From Guptibacillus hwajinpoensis (GTDB lineage: Bacteria; Bacillota; Bacilli; Bacillales; Bacillaceae_O), in the NCBI GenBank assembly GCA_016841765.1, contig JAENYN010000017.1, positions 18,416 to 82,415 on the forward strand: a DNA stretch of 64,000 bases, read 5' to 3'. The translations under genes and the position numbers were made by a program. The notes beneath the pieces are model-generated. The model was not told the DNA's origin. It ran no database searches and worked only from the letters and a program-made list of their open reading frames with translations. Positions 35,066 to 43,328 of this stretch are shown here, one piece after another (position 1 is the stretch's first letter; every line of letters starts with the position of its first letter).

Positions 35066-36169
35066 TTACTGGAATTTTTCTTTTTGGCGCTTTATTTTCA
35101 GCCGGTTGGCCTGTTCTTTCAGTGTGCCTTTTTGCGGCTGGATTTTCACAGGGTCCAATCCATGGCCAAGTGATCCATATACCTTTTGCCCGCGGGGGTC
35201 AATGAGGTCCTTTTCCCCGTAATAGACGCGCGGTGTTTTCGTAAGGGCGATCAATGCACGTCCCATCGGCATTTCATGATAGCGCTCGGGCCACATCTTT
35301 TTGATTTGCTCCTTTACCATTGGATAGTATTTCGGGCTCATTCCCGGAAATACATGATGTTCGGTATGGTAAGAGAAATTGAAGTGGAGGACATCCACCC
35401 ATTTCGGAACAGTGACCGTCAAGCTGTTGGCTAACGGATCATTCACAGGGGTAATCGGGTTCAGTCTGTGATTTGTGGAAATATAACCCATTACAATCAA
35501 ATTGGCGATCAATAACGGAATCAAGAAAGCAAACAGCCATTTTACCGGACCGATCCAAAACATCAAGCCGATCCATGTCACCCACGGCAGGATGAACTGG
35601 AACCAGACGGCTGGCCGTTTCTTCGGATTGAATTCCTTAATGTAGACAAGGAACATATGAAAAGAGTGAGCAGTGAACTGAAGTGACAGTGTCAAAACGC
35701 CGAAAATGGCACGCACCCAAAACGGCAGCCGGTAAATCCAGCGAAGCATGCGGCTTTGTGCAAGCTTCTCCAATGTCGGCCACGAATCAGGGTCTTGTTC
35801 TTCATTTTGCGTGTGGACATGATGGGTCAGGTTATGCCATTTTCTCCATAAACGAGGACCGGTACTCAATGGCCAGAAGGCCACAGCACCAAGAAAATTG
35901 CGGAGCCATGCTTTTCTGACAACCGTACCGTGCAAAATTTCATGCCCAAGAAAACCCATACCGGCAAAGCTTGCCCCTAACACAAGGGCAATTCCCATGT
36001 TCAGGGTGATATGGAGATCGAAAAACCCAATTGCCAGAATTCCAGCCACGATAACCGCCAGATAAGCCAATCCTCCCCAGAGCCTTGCCGGAACAGGTTT
36101 GAATGCGTATTTCGGCAGGTGTGGAGTGAGGCGCTTTGCATACCAGCCAAACGTATGAAGATCTTTCAC
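35066..36169 (-). CDS. Membrane fatty acid desaturase
   Basis: About 367 residues from GTG 36169 (GGGAG eight bases upstream); the frame is open to 36241 but without a site. Three histidine boxes typical of acyl-lipid desaturases bind the di-iron centre: GHEILHG, HNLTHHVH and HTEHHVFP. Four main hydrophobic segments lie between them. It introduces a double bond into membrane acyl chains, helping fluidity at low temperature. It differs from B. subtilis Des in its longer C-terminal tail. No DesK/DesR two-component genes are adjacent. Monocistronic. Confidence 0.88.
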   Translation of the reverse strand: MKDLHTFGWYAKRLTPHLPKYAFKPVPARLWGGLAYLAVIVAGILAIGFFDLHITLNMGIALVLGASFAGMGFLGHEILHGTVVRKAWLRNFLGAVAFWPLSTGPRLWRKWHNLTHHVHTQNEEQDPDSWPTLEKLAQSRMLRWIYRLPFWVRAIFGVLTLSLQFTAHSFHMFLVYIKEFNPKKRPAVWFQFILPWVTWIGLMFWIGPVKWLFAFLIPLLIANLIVMGYISTNHRLNPITPVNDPLANSLTVTVPKWVDVLHFNFSYHTEHHVFPGMSPKYYPMVKEQIKKMWPERYHEMPMGRALIALTKTPRVYYGEKDLIDPRGQKVYGSLGHGLDPVKIQPQKGTLKEQANRLKIKRQKEKFQ

Positions 36170-36464
36170 AAAGATAACTCCCTTCTTAATTCCTCTTCTG
36201 TATTTCAGTATTTGTAAATTAGCTACCAAATTATTCCCCAATTTTTTTGGGACAAAACGCTGAATCCAATTCTGACATTAGATTCTGATTTGTCAGCTAT
36301 CACCATCGTATCAGCGTTTCTTTTACTTTTCAATGCATAATTATAACCAGGTGATATGAATTAGTGCTGATTGTTTACTCAGTATAATAAAAACAGCACT
36401 TTATTCTCTCTCATTTATTTTGTTTGCTTTATTTGATCTGTTTTTTAGTATTTCAGTATAAAGA
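36170..36464. other. AT-rich upstream region of the desaturase gene
   Basis: About 300 bases rich in A and T with no open frame. It should hold the desaturase promoter. I could not identify a specific operator. Confidence 0.4.
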
Positions 36465-36491
36465 AAAAGATCAGGTGTTTTCACCTGACCT
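36465..36491 (-). terminator. Terminator of the SDR/QueA-like/VOC operon
   Basis: TCAGGTG / CACCTGA stem with a four-base loop, followed by TTTTT on the minus strand, just past the VOC stop codon. Confidence 0.85.
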
Positions 36492-36494
36492 TTC

Positions 36495-36860
36495 TCATTC
36501 CCGGTATCTTCTTTCAATCAGTTCAATCATTTCCGTTCCCGGTCCTTCATAAAAAATGACTTTCCACCCACCCAAAACATCAAGCGGTCCCTCGATGGGA
36601 ATCAATCCCTGCTCTTCAAGGACTGCCATCTGGCTTTCAAGGTCTTCCACCTCCCAGGCAAGATGGACAGAGCCCCCTCTCGCCGGTTCGAGGCCTGTAT
36701 CCTGTACCAATTCAATCGTAATGTCGCCGTTTCGCATGAAAATCAATGATTCATCATTCATCTGCAGGCTCCTTACTGTCTTAAAGCCGAACAGGGACCT
36801 GTAAAATTCCTCGGATTTTCGGAGGTTTGCTGTCTCTATACCAGCATGATGCCATCTCAC
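36495..36860 (-). CDS. VOC/glyoxalase-fold protein
   Basis: 121 residues with two beta-alpha-beta-beta-beta modules of the vicinal oxygen chelate fold: WHHAGIETANLRKSEEFYRSLFGF, ITIELVQ, SVHLAWEVEDLESQMAVLEEQG and FYEGPGTEMIELIER. Candidate metal ligands are His (near 5), Glu, His and Glu at the expected strands. GTG 36860 overlaps the stop of the QueA-like gene by 4 bases and has GGAGG ten bases upstream, so it is translationally coupled. Substrate unknown; last gene of a three-gene operon. Confidence 0.85.
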   Translation of the reverse strand: MRWHHAGIETANLRKSEEFYRSLFGFKTVRSLQMNDESLIFMRNGDITIELVQDTGLEPARGGSVHLAWEVEDLESQMAVLEEQGLIPIEGPLDVLGGWKVIFYEGPGTEMIELIERRYRE

Positions 36861-37897
36861 TCTTTTTCCACCTCCGGCAAAATAAGATTCATGTCACCAA
36901 ACTCATGCCAGAGGTATCCTTTTTCCAGCGCTTTATGATATGTCTGGAACAGCAGCCCGTCGTCAACGAATGCGGTAAGCATGTGGAGATGGCTTGCTTC
37001 CGGCTCATGAAATCCTGTTAAAAGCCCGTCAACTGTTTTCAACCGATAGTCTCTATCGATGTACAGCGATGTTTCACCCCTGGCTGCGCAAACAATCCCA
37101 TCTTCGGCTGCTGCTGTTTCCAGAGCCCGCACGACCGTTGTTCCGGCCGCGATGACTCTCCTTCCTTTTGCTTTTGCTTCGTTTATGACAAGAGCAGTTT
37201 CAGCTGGAACATGGTAAGGCTCCGGGCGCTTTCGCGGGTCCGGCCATCGATTGTTTTCATAGTAGCTTAAGCCGGCATGAAGCTGAAGAAAGGCAATTTT
37301 TACACCCCTGGCTGCAAGTTCATTAAGGATTTTCCAGGTGAACGCCCTGCCTGCTGACGGCATTTCCACAGAACCAGGCACAGACGCATACACAGTCTGG
37401 TAGGCATCAAGCGGCCACTCATTCCCGATATATTCATAACGGACCGGTTCTCCATGTTTAAAAATCATATTCCACAGCGCCGGGCCGCCTGCAGAAAATC
37501 GGAGACGAACAAGCGGCGCTTCACTTCCTTCACCTGACAAAACCGCCGTGATCCCGTACGGAAATTGAATCGGCTCCCCGGCACTGACCAATTTCCCCGG
37601 CATAAATGCTTCCCAGCATGTATCAGAGATGCGCCTGGATAGTCTCGCTTCGACTTCACGCCCGTTTTGCATCCCTTTCAAAACAGGCGGAATCGTGCGG
37701 CTGTTGTTCAGAACAAGAACATCACCGGCTTGCAGGTAGTTCGCAATGTTGGAAAAATGATCGTGAACCGATCTTCCGGTATGGCGGCTGAGCACCAGCA
37801 TCCTGACATCATGCCTCGACTGATGGGGGCGTAATTCTGCCGGAACCGCAGCATTCAAATGATCTGGAATATGAAACACCCGTTCTTCAGCTGCCAT
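36857..37897 (-). CDS. QueA-like SAM:tRNA ribosyltransferase-isomerase paralogue
   Basis: 346 residues from ATG 37897 (AAAGGGG upstream), overlapping the SDR gene by 11 bases. Matches QueA in its core: RMLVLSR, GDVLVLNNSRTIPPVL, QTVYASVPGSVEMPSAGRAFTWKIL, ARGVKIAFLQLHAGLSYY, and VPAETALVINEAKAKGRRVIAAGTTVVRALETAA. It lacks the normal QueA N-terminus (DFDLPEELIAQ type), starting instead with FHIPDHLNAAVPAELRP. Canonical QueA makes epoxyqueuosine in tRNA and normally neighbours ruvB/tgt. This copy sits with SDR and VOC genes, so it is probably a divergent paralogue with another role. Confidence 0.85.
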   Translation of the reverse strand: MAAEERVFHIPDHLNAAVPAELRPHQSRHDVRMLVLSRHTGRSVHDHFSNIANYLQAGDVLVLNNSRTIPPVLKGMQNGREVEARLSRRISDTCWEAFMPGKLVSAGEPIQFPYGITAVLSGEGSEAPLVRLRFSAGGPALWNMIFKHGEPVRYEYIGNEWPLDAYQTVYASVPGSVEMPSAGRAFTWKILNELAARGVKIAFLQLHAGLSYYENNRWPDPRKRPEPYHVPAETALVINEAKAKGRRVIAAGTTVVRALETAAAEDGIVCAARGETSLYIDRDYRLKTVDGLLTGFHEPEASHLHMLTAFVDDGLLFQTYHKALEKGYLWHEFGDMNLILPEVEKE

Positions 37898-38624
37898 GGT
37901 ACCGTTCCCCTTTCCGGACAAAAACTTGTGCCTCAAAACGACTGCCGTTCACTTCTTTTGCTTCATCGGAAGCAAGATACAAAAAGACCTCCGTACAATC
38001 TTCCGGAGTGGCCAGCTCGTAATCACAGCCCGGAACCGCCTGCTCATGCATATCCGTATCCATTTCGCCCGGGTCGACCATATTCATGCGCACCCCTGTT
38101 CCTTCCAATTCGTCCGACCATGTCTGCGTCAGCCCTTCGACCGCAAATTTGGAAATCCCGTACGCTCCCCATTCGGCAAAGCCTGTTTTACCCGCTTCCG
38201 ATGTCAGATTGACGATTGAACCTTCCTTGTACGCCAGCATTCCCGGCAAGACCCGCCTTGTCACCAGAAACGGGTTCATGACATTTACATTCATCACTTC
38301 CGCAAACGTTTGTGGATCATAATCGGCAAGCAGCTCAGGTCCCGGCCCGAAAACCGAAGCATTGTTGATCAATACATCAATCCTGCCGTAAGCAGCTTCA
38401 GCAACCGACACAAACCGGTCAACATCCCCTGGCATTGAAACATCAGCACTGAGCGCCACAACATCGGCACCCAGCTTTTCCGCTTCATCCTTCACTAGCA
38501 AAAGCTTTTCTTCTCTCCTTGCACAAAGAGCAAGATTCATCCCCTGCCTCGCAAAGGCCAGCGCAAGCGCCCGTCCCAGCCCTTTTGATGCACCGGTTAT
38601 CATCACTGTTTTCGTTTGATTCAT
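37887..38624 (-). CDS. Short-chain dehydrogenase/reductase
   Basis: 245 residues, classical SDR: coenzyme loop VMITGASKGLGRAL, NNAS motif in VLINNASVFG, catalytic Ser in LTSEAG and YxxxK in AYGISK, then MVDPGEMDTDMHE. The Arg in CARREEK suggests NADPH preference. Substrate unknown. It is the first gene of the operon with the QueA-like and VOC genes; AAAGGGGAA precedes ATG 38624. Confidence 0.9.
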   Translation of the reverse strand: MNQTKTVMITGASKGLGRALALAFARQGMNLALCARREEKLLLVKDEAEKLGADVVALSADVSMPGDVDRFVSVAEAAYGRIDVLINNASVFGPGPELLADYDPQTFAEVMNVNVMNPFLVTRRVLPGMLAYKEGSIVNLTSEAGKTGFAEWGAYGISKFAVEGLTQTWSDELEGTGVRMNMVDPGEMDTDMHEQAVPGCDYELATPEDCTEVFLYLASDEAKEVNGSRFEAQVFVRKGERYHGS

Positions 38625-38812
38625 CGTTATTCCCCTTTCGATTTGTTGTTAGTTTTATTGTAAAAAAGACCGGTTCGGCTGAAATCGTGTAAAGGGGTGA
38701 ACTGTCAGTCCATAATTGGTCTATACCTTTTCTCAGTCTAAAGTTTGAGCGTCCATTTTTTGATGATTCGGAAAATGGTATGATGGAGAAAAAGAAAGGG
38801 AGAGCGATCAAA

Positions 38813-39733
38813 TTGAAAATTGCAATTATGGGGGTAGGCGCCCTTGGCGGCTACTTTGGAGGACGGTGGCAGGAAGCCGGCGCCGATGTCTCATATATCG
38901 TAAGGCCAAAACGTGCAGAACAGCTGGAAGAAAACGGACTTATTTTACATAGTGTAAAAGGTGATTATGAAGTCCCTCACCTGAACATCATCCAGACCGG
39001 GGACACCGGCAATATGCCTCGGGCAGACATTGTCTTCCTCGCGGTGAAAGGTTACCACCTGGAAGGCACCCTGCCTGTTTTGAAAGAGTTGACCGAAAAG
39101 GGGGCAAAAGTGCTGCCTGTCCTCAATGGAATCGAGCACCTGGATATTCTGAAAAAAGAACTCGGTGAAGAAGCTGTCATCGGCGGCCTGGTCTACATCA
39201 TCGCAACACTTGATGATAAAGGCCACGTCGTCCATACGAGTGACATCCATAATCTCGTATTCGGACCGCTCCACCCTTCACAGGAAGACGTTTGCAGCCA
39301 ACTTCAGCAGCTGAATGAGAAAGCAAACCTGACCGGCGTGCAATCTGAAGATATCCTGACCGAGCTCTGGAACAAATACATGTTCATTACCGCATTTTCC
39401 GGCGTTACTGCTGCCGGAAACTTTCCGATCGGCACAGTCCGCTCCCACCCTGCGTCAATGGATTTAATCCAGTCCGTTCTGGAGGAAATGAAGCAGCTCG
39501 CCCATGCCCACGGCATCGAGTTGACAGAAACCCATATCGGACAGGCAATGGAAAAGTTCCGTACCTTCCCGGATGAAGCCACTTCTTCCATGCACCAGGA
39601 CCGCCGCAAAGGCCTGACAATCGAAGTGGAGCACCTTCTCGGCGGGGCACTTCGGCTTGGCCGGAAAAAAGGTGCGAACATGCCGCATGTTGAGACCCTT
39701 TATGCGTTATTGAAGCCTTACGAAAATAGCTGA
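38813..39733 (+). CDS. panE: 2-dehydropantoate 2-reductase
   Basis: 306 residues from TTG 38813 (GGGAG ten bases upstream); ATG 38780/38783 in frame lack a site. An N-terminal Rossmann loop IMGVGALGGYFGGR is followed by VFLAVKGYHLEG, LPVLNGIEH and the catalytic-lysine helix region ELWNKYMFITAFSGVTA, ending in the C-terminal helical domain with TSSMHQDRRKGLTIEVEHLLGG, where Ser-Met-x-x-D and E of the family are visible. It reduces ketopantoate to pantoate with NADPH for coenzyme A synthesis. Bacilli often have paralogues of this family, so another 2-oxoacid is possible. Confidence 0.88.
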   Translation: MKIAIMGVGALGGYFGGRWQEAGADVSYIVRPKRAEQLEENGLILHSVKGDYEVPHLNIIQTGDTGNMPRADIVFLAVKGYHLEGTLPVLKELTEKGAKVLPVLNGIEHLDILKKELGEEAVIGGLVYIIATLDDKGHVVHTSDIHNLVFGPLHPSQEDVCSQLQQLNEKANLTGVQSEDILTELWNKYMFITAFSGVTAAGNFPIGTVRSHPASMDLIQSVLEEMKQLAHAHGIELTETHIGQAMEKFRTFPDEATSSMHQDRRKGLTIEVEHLLGGALRLGRKKGANMPHVETLYALLKPYENS

Positions 39734-39758
39734 AACAAGGAAATATGATAAAAGTTTT

Positions 39759-39799
39759 AAACCTCTTGCCAGATTGATCGAGTCCGGCAAGAGGTTTTT
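39759..39799 (+). terminator. Terminator of panE
   Basis: Perfect 12-bp stem AAACCTCTTGCC / GGCAAGAGGTTT followed by five T in total. Confidence 0.9.
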
Positions 39800-40069
39800 G
39801 TATCACCGTAGTTAACTGCTTTTTCCGGTGGGTGGCATGATGGGGGGGAAGGGAATGGCCGCTCTGTCCGGCCTGTTGGAAATGGAAATGCCGACCTTTA
39901 GGCAGCTACCCGGGTCGATCTTCTATTTGTTTCCAGCTTCCAATCTAGCTGGCTGGCGGTGTTTTTTGACATAATTAGCGGAAGTTCTTTAGATAAATGA
40001 GATTTCAGGCGATTAAGTGAGGGTTTTCATACCATAACCGCTTTTTTCACTCGGAAAGGCTTCGCTTTA

Positions 40070-40250
40070 TATGGTGGAAATCCGGTTTCACGCCGTACAG
40101 CCGGATTTTTGCGCCGAACATCGCTGGTTTCGCGCCAAACTCCACCGGTTTCGAGCGGTACTCATGCCTTATCACGCCGAACTGTCGTTTTCACGCCATA
40201 ACTCTTGCCTTTCACGCCGTATCCGTTCTGTTTTTCACGCGGGCCAATTC
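40070..40250. repeat. Degenerate repeat array, family A locus 2
   Basis: About seven imperfect TTTCACGCC / TTTCGCGCC units spaced about 25-30 bases, in the same direction as panE and 270 bases beyond its terminator. No coding potential. The flanking stretches 39800-40069 and 40251-40548 hold no gene that I can see. Confidence 0.62.
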
Positions 40251-40548
40251 CCGGCACCGCACCTTGATCGCTCTGTTTCACACACGGACCCCGCACCTTA
40301 ACCGCTTTCTTTCAAACAAAACCAGCCAACACCCGAACAACAGACTGCCCTCTAACTCCAAACCAGCCAAAAAACTATTTTCCACCAGGCTTACCTGCCC
40401 GTTTCACATCCATAACGATCAAGCAATCCGAGCCCCATCACCAAAATTTTCATAATTCAATAAATATATTGACAAAACTTTTTTAGCGATGCTATCATTC
40501 TTTTAGCTTACAAAAGACGTTACAAATTGACAGACTTTTTAAATAATA

Positions 40549-40729
40549 GGCTGTTTAAAGCTCAATGTTGATTTTTTCACTAGTTGATTGGAGTGGAAGG
40601 TGCGAGACTCCTGCGGGACTAGCGGGACAGGTGAGACCCCGCAGGAGCGGAGCGACGAGGAGGCTCACCGCCCGCCCCGCGGAAAGCGAGTACCTGCAAC
40701 GGAAATCAACACTAGCGTTTAACAGAGCC
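40549..40729. repeat. Complete short palindromic repeat (family C')
   Basis: About 180 bp with terminal inverted repeats (GGCTGTTTAAA / TTTAACAGAGCC and GTTGATTT / GAAATCAAC) around an inner palindrome with GTGGAAGGTGCGAGACTCC, GAGACCCCGCAGGAG and GAAAGCGAGTACC. Shares its core with family C and its left end with 21229-21294. Confidence 0.8.
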
Positions 40730-40744
40730 AAATAATAAGTATCA

Positions 40745-41008
40745 ATGACGAGAAGAGTAAGATCCAGCTTTGTTCTACAGCGAGCCGGAATGGTGGAAGC
40801 CGGTGCACAGGGCGTTTCTGAAAATCATCTCTGAGATGCGGGGCTGAAGCTGAAGTAAGCCTGCGCCGGGTTTTCCGCCGTTATCACGGAATGCATATCA
40901 TCAGTATGCAGCTGGAGTGCTGTGTGTTTTCCGTTAAAGGGGTCATGCAGAATCAGGGTGGTACCGCGAGTCAAACTCGTCCCTATTGACAGGGGCGGGT
41001 TTTTATAT
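40745..41008 (+). promoter_or_regulatory. T-box leader (probably isoleucine-responsive) of brnQ
   Basis: The T-box motif AGGGTGGTACCGCGAG (40955-40970) is followed by the intrinsic terminator ACTCGTCCC / GGGGCGGGT with TTTTT. Upstream lies a Stem I-like region with AGAGTAAGA, the GAGCCGGAATGGTGGAAGCCGGT apical part and a specifier region CTGAAAATCATCTCTGAG. The best specifier reading is AUC (Ile), which suits a branched-chain amino acid transporter. It begins just after the family C' repeat. Confidence 0.9.
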
Positions 41009-41070
41009 TGCCGGAGATTTTGGGGAGCAAGTACAGTTTTTAGCATCAAGAATGAAAAGGGGAATGGGAC

Positions 41071-42402
41071 ATGCAGAAAAAAGACACACTGTTCATTGGG
41101 TTTATGTTATTCGCACTTTTTTTCGGAGCAGGGAATTTGATTTATCCTCCTTTTTTAGGATATGAGGCTGGAACTTCCTTTTGGAAGGCAATCGGCGGCT
41201 TTGTCATTACGGGTGTCGGCCTGCCGATCCTGGCGGTTGCAGCGATTGCATTGGTGAAAGGCGGGGCAAATGCGCTCGGCAGCCGGGTCAGCCCGGTGTT
41301 CGGCCTTGTGTTCACAACGGTGGTATATCTGGCGATCGGCCCGTTTTTCGGCATTCCGCGCGGCGCCAACGTCGCCTACGAAATGGCGGTCAAGCCTTTC
41401 ACAGAAACCGGCGGCTTCAGTTCTTCACTGGCGCTGTTCCTGTTTACCGTCGTGTTCTTCCTGCTTGCCTATTGGGTCAGCTTAAACCCGTCCAGACTCG
41501 TCGACCGGATCGGCCAACTGCTGACGCCAGTTTTGCTGATTGCGATTGCAACGCTTGCCATTGTCAGCTTCATCAAGCTGGATGCACCTCTTCAGCCCGC
41601 TTCGGAAAAATATCAATCAGCCCCGTTTTTCACCGGGCTTATTGAAGGATACTTGACGATGGACACGATTGCCGCATTTGCCTTTGCCATTCTGGTTGTG
41701 ACAGCTGTAACCGACAAAGGCATCACCAATCACCGTATACTAATTGGGCATACGGTAAAAGCCGGCCTTGTTGCCGGAGCCGGCCTGGCCATTGTTTATG
41801 TTTCAATCGGTTGGCTCGGTGCAAAAATGGCTTCACTGGGTTCATACACGAATGGAAGCGAAATTTTATCAGCTGGAGCCGGCCTTCTGTTCGGCTCATT
41901 CGGCAGCTTGCTCCTTGGTGCCATCGTCGCGCTGGCCTGTTTCACAACTGTTGTCGGCCTGACAACCGCGTCAGCTCAATATTTTTCAAAGCAGTTTCCA
42001 AAACTGAGCTATAAACATATAGTCACCCTTGTCTCGATTGCCAGTTTCCTGATCGCCAATCTGGGGCTTAACCAGATTATCGCGTTTTCCGTCCCTGTGT
42101 TGGTAGCCGTTTATCCGCTGGCAATTGTGCTGGTGCTGCTTGCATATCTTCATCCCTGGTTCGGCGGCAGCCGTTATGTCTATTCCGGCGCAATGCTTGC
42201 GACCGGCCTTGTCAGTCTGTATGACGGCTTGAAAATGCTCGGCCTCGAATCCGGCTACGTGACCCAATTATTCGGTTCACTGCCGCTTGCATCCCTGAGC
42301 CTGGGCTGGGTCCTGCCTGCCGTTGCAGGAGGAATAGCAGGCTTCCTGCTCAGCTTTCTGAAAAAGGATGCGGCATCCGAAGCGGTCAATTCACGGATTT
42401 GA
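41071..42402 (+). CDS. brnQ: Branched-chain amino acid:cation symporter
   Basis: 443 residues with about twelve membrane helices and the LIV-II carrier motifs: FIGFMLFALFFGAGNLIYPP at the N-terminus, GGFVITGVGLP, GPFFGIPRGANVAYE and LACFTTVVGLTTASAQYF. It imports Leu, Ile and Val with Na+ or H+. AAAAGGGGAA precedes ATG 41071. Expression should depend on uncharged tRNA through the T-box leader immediately upstream. A very strong terminator follows. Confidence 0.93.
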   Translation: MQKKDTLFIGFMLFALFFGAGNLIYPPFLGYEAGTSFWKAIGGFVITGVGLPILAVAAIALVKGGANALGSRVSPVFGLVFTTVVYLAIGPFFGIPRGANVAYEMAVKPFTETGGFSSSLALFLFTVVFFLLAYWVSLNPSRLVDRIGQLLTPVLLIAIATLAIVSFIKLDAPLQPASEKYQSAPFFTGLIEGYLTMDTIAAFAFAILVVTAVTDKGITNHRILIGHTVKAGLVAGAGLAIVYVSIGWLGAKMASLGSYTNGSEILSAGAGLLFGSFGSLLLGAIVALACFTTVVGLTTASAQYFSKQFPKLSYKHIVTLVSIASFLIANLGLNQIIAFSVPVLVAVYPLAIVLVLLAYLHPWFGGSRYVYSGAMLATGLVSLYDGLKMLGLESGYVTQLFGSLPLASLSLGWVLPAVAGGIAGFLLSFLKKDAASEAVNSRI

Positions 42403-42445
42403 CGAATTGAAGAAGACTCCATTCAAACAGGTTTTAGAGCAAAGT

Positions 42446-42488
42446 AAAAAAGGCGCGCCAAACTGATTGCAGTTTGGCGCGCCTTTTT
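42446..42488 (+). terminator. Terminator of brnQ
   Basis: Perfect 19-bp stem AAAAAGGCGCGCCAAACTG and its complement with a four-base loop. Confidence 0.93.
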
Positions 42489-42657
42489 CTGCTTTTAATT
42501 GATTCGTGTCAAATTGGTTTCCCATTTTTCTTTTATACATATCGCTTCCTGGAAACCATGCCTATTGATGCAAACCCAACGGCTTGTCCTTAAGAAGGTC
42601 AAGCTGCCCCGAACGGCAGCTGAAGCATATAGCCCCTCCTGATCAACGGGTAAAAAC

Positions 42658-42831
42658 TTATAACGGGTTTAATGGTGTATCGTGGGTTTCTGCTTCGTTC
42701 ACTTTCGGCGTTTTGTCATACATGAAAGAGTAATTTAAAGGTTGCTTTTTTGCCTGATTGCCGGTTTTCTTGAATTCTTTTTGAAGGAAACGTTCTATTT
42801 TCTTTCTTCTTCGACCAGCTTTTCTAGCCAT
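42658..42831 (-). CDS. Small basic protein of unknown function
   Basis: 57 residues from ATG 42831, ten bases after AAAGGAG. The N-terminal half is strongly basic (MARKAGRRRKKIERFLQKEF), the C-terminal half polar and acidic. That split suggests nucleic acid binding or a coat-associated small protein, but I recognise no family. No clear terminator is visible. Support comes from the good ribosome binding site and biased composition. Confidence 0.55.
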   Translation of the reverse strand: MARKAGRRRKKIERFLQKEFKKTGNQAKKQPLNYSFMYDKTPKVNEAETHDTPLNPL

Positions 42832-43018
42832 ACGTAACACTCTCCTTTAAATTAACTTCCAGCGGCATCATAACGATCACACCAGAAATCTTTGTCTTCC
42901 GCACGAGATACGTTTGTTTTCGCACGGAATCCCAAACAAGGCTTGCTGCATCGTCAACATTCTGTGCAGAAGGGCTGTCTCTCTGAAACACCGAGTGCGG
43001 GGAAGCGCAGAAACACAA
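42824..43018 (-). CDS. Doubtful small frame upstream of the basic protein
   Basis: 64 codons, overlapping the next gene by 8 bases. Its second half (DDAASLVWDSVRKQTYLV, KISGVIVMMPLEV) looks protein-like, but no start codon here has a ribosome binding site and I recognise no homologue. It could be a fragment of a lost gene. The rest of the 42832-43328 gap is AT-rich and empty. Confidence 0.2.
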   Translation of the reverse strand: MCFCASPHSVFQRDSPSAQNVDDAASLVWDSVRKQTYLVRKTKISGVIVMMPLEVNLKESVTYG

Positions 43019-43328
43019 ATGCTAACATGCACATCCCTCTAACAGTTGCAGTATGAAATTGTACTTTTACTATAAAAAATGGTATCGAACCATTCAACAG
43101 CAATATTTGGATAATATCACTGATTATTAAGTTTCATATTCAATTAAGATGGAAAAAAGACGGTAAATCTATTAATTTCTTATTTTTCGGGCATTTTGCA
43201 AAGTCTATATGGTTAGCGTTAAGATCACGCTCTTGATGGATTCCGGGCAGTCCCATTCGCCAAGCGGGGATGCCGTGTCCCCGGGAATCCCCGCTTCCAA
43301 CAGGCCGTTCGTGCTGTTAAGCGAGGGG

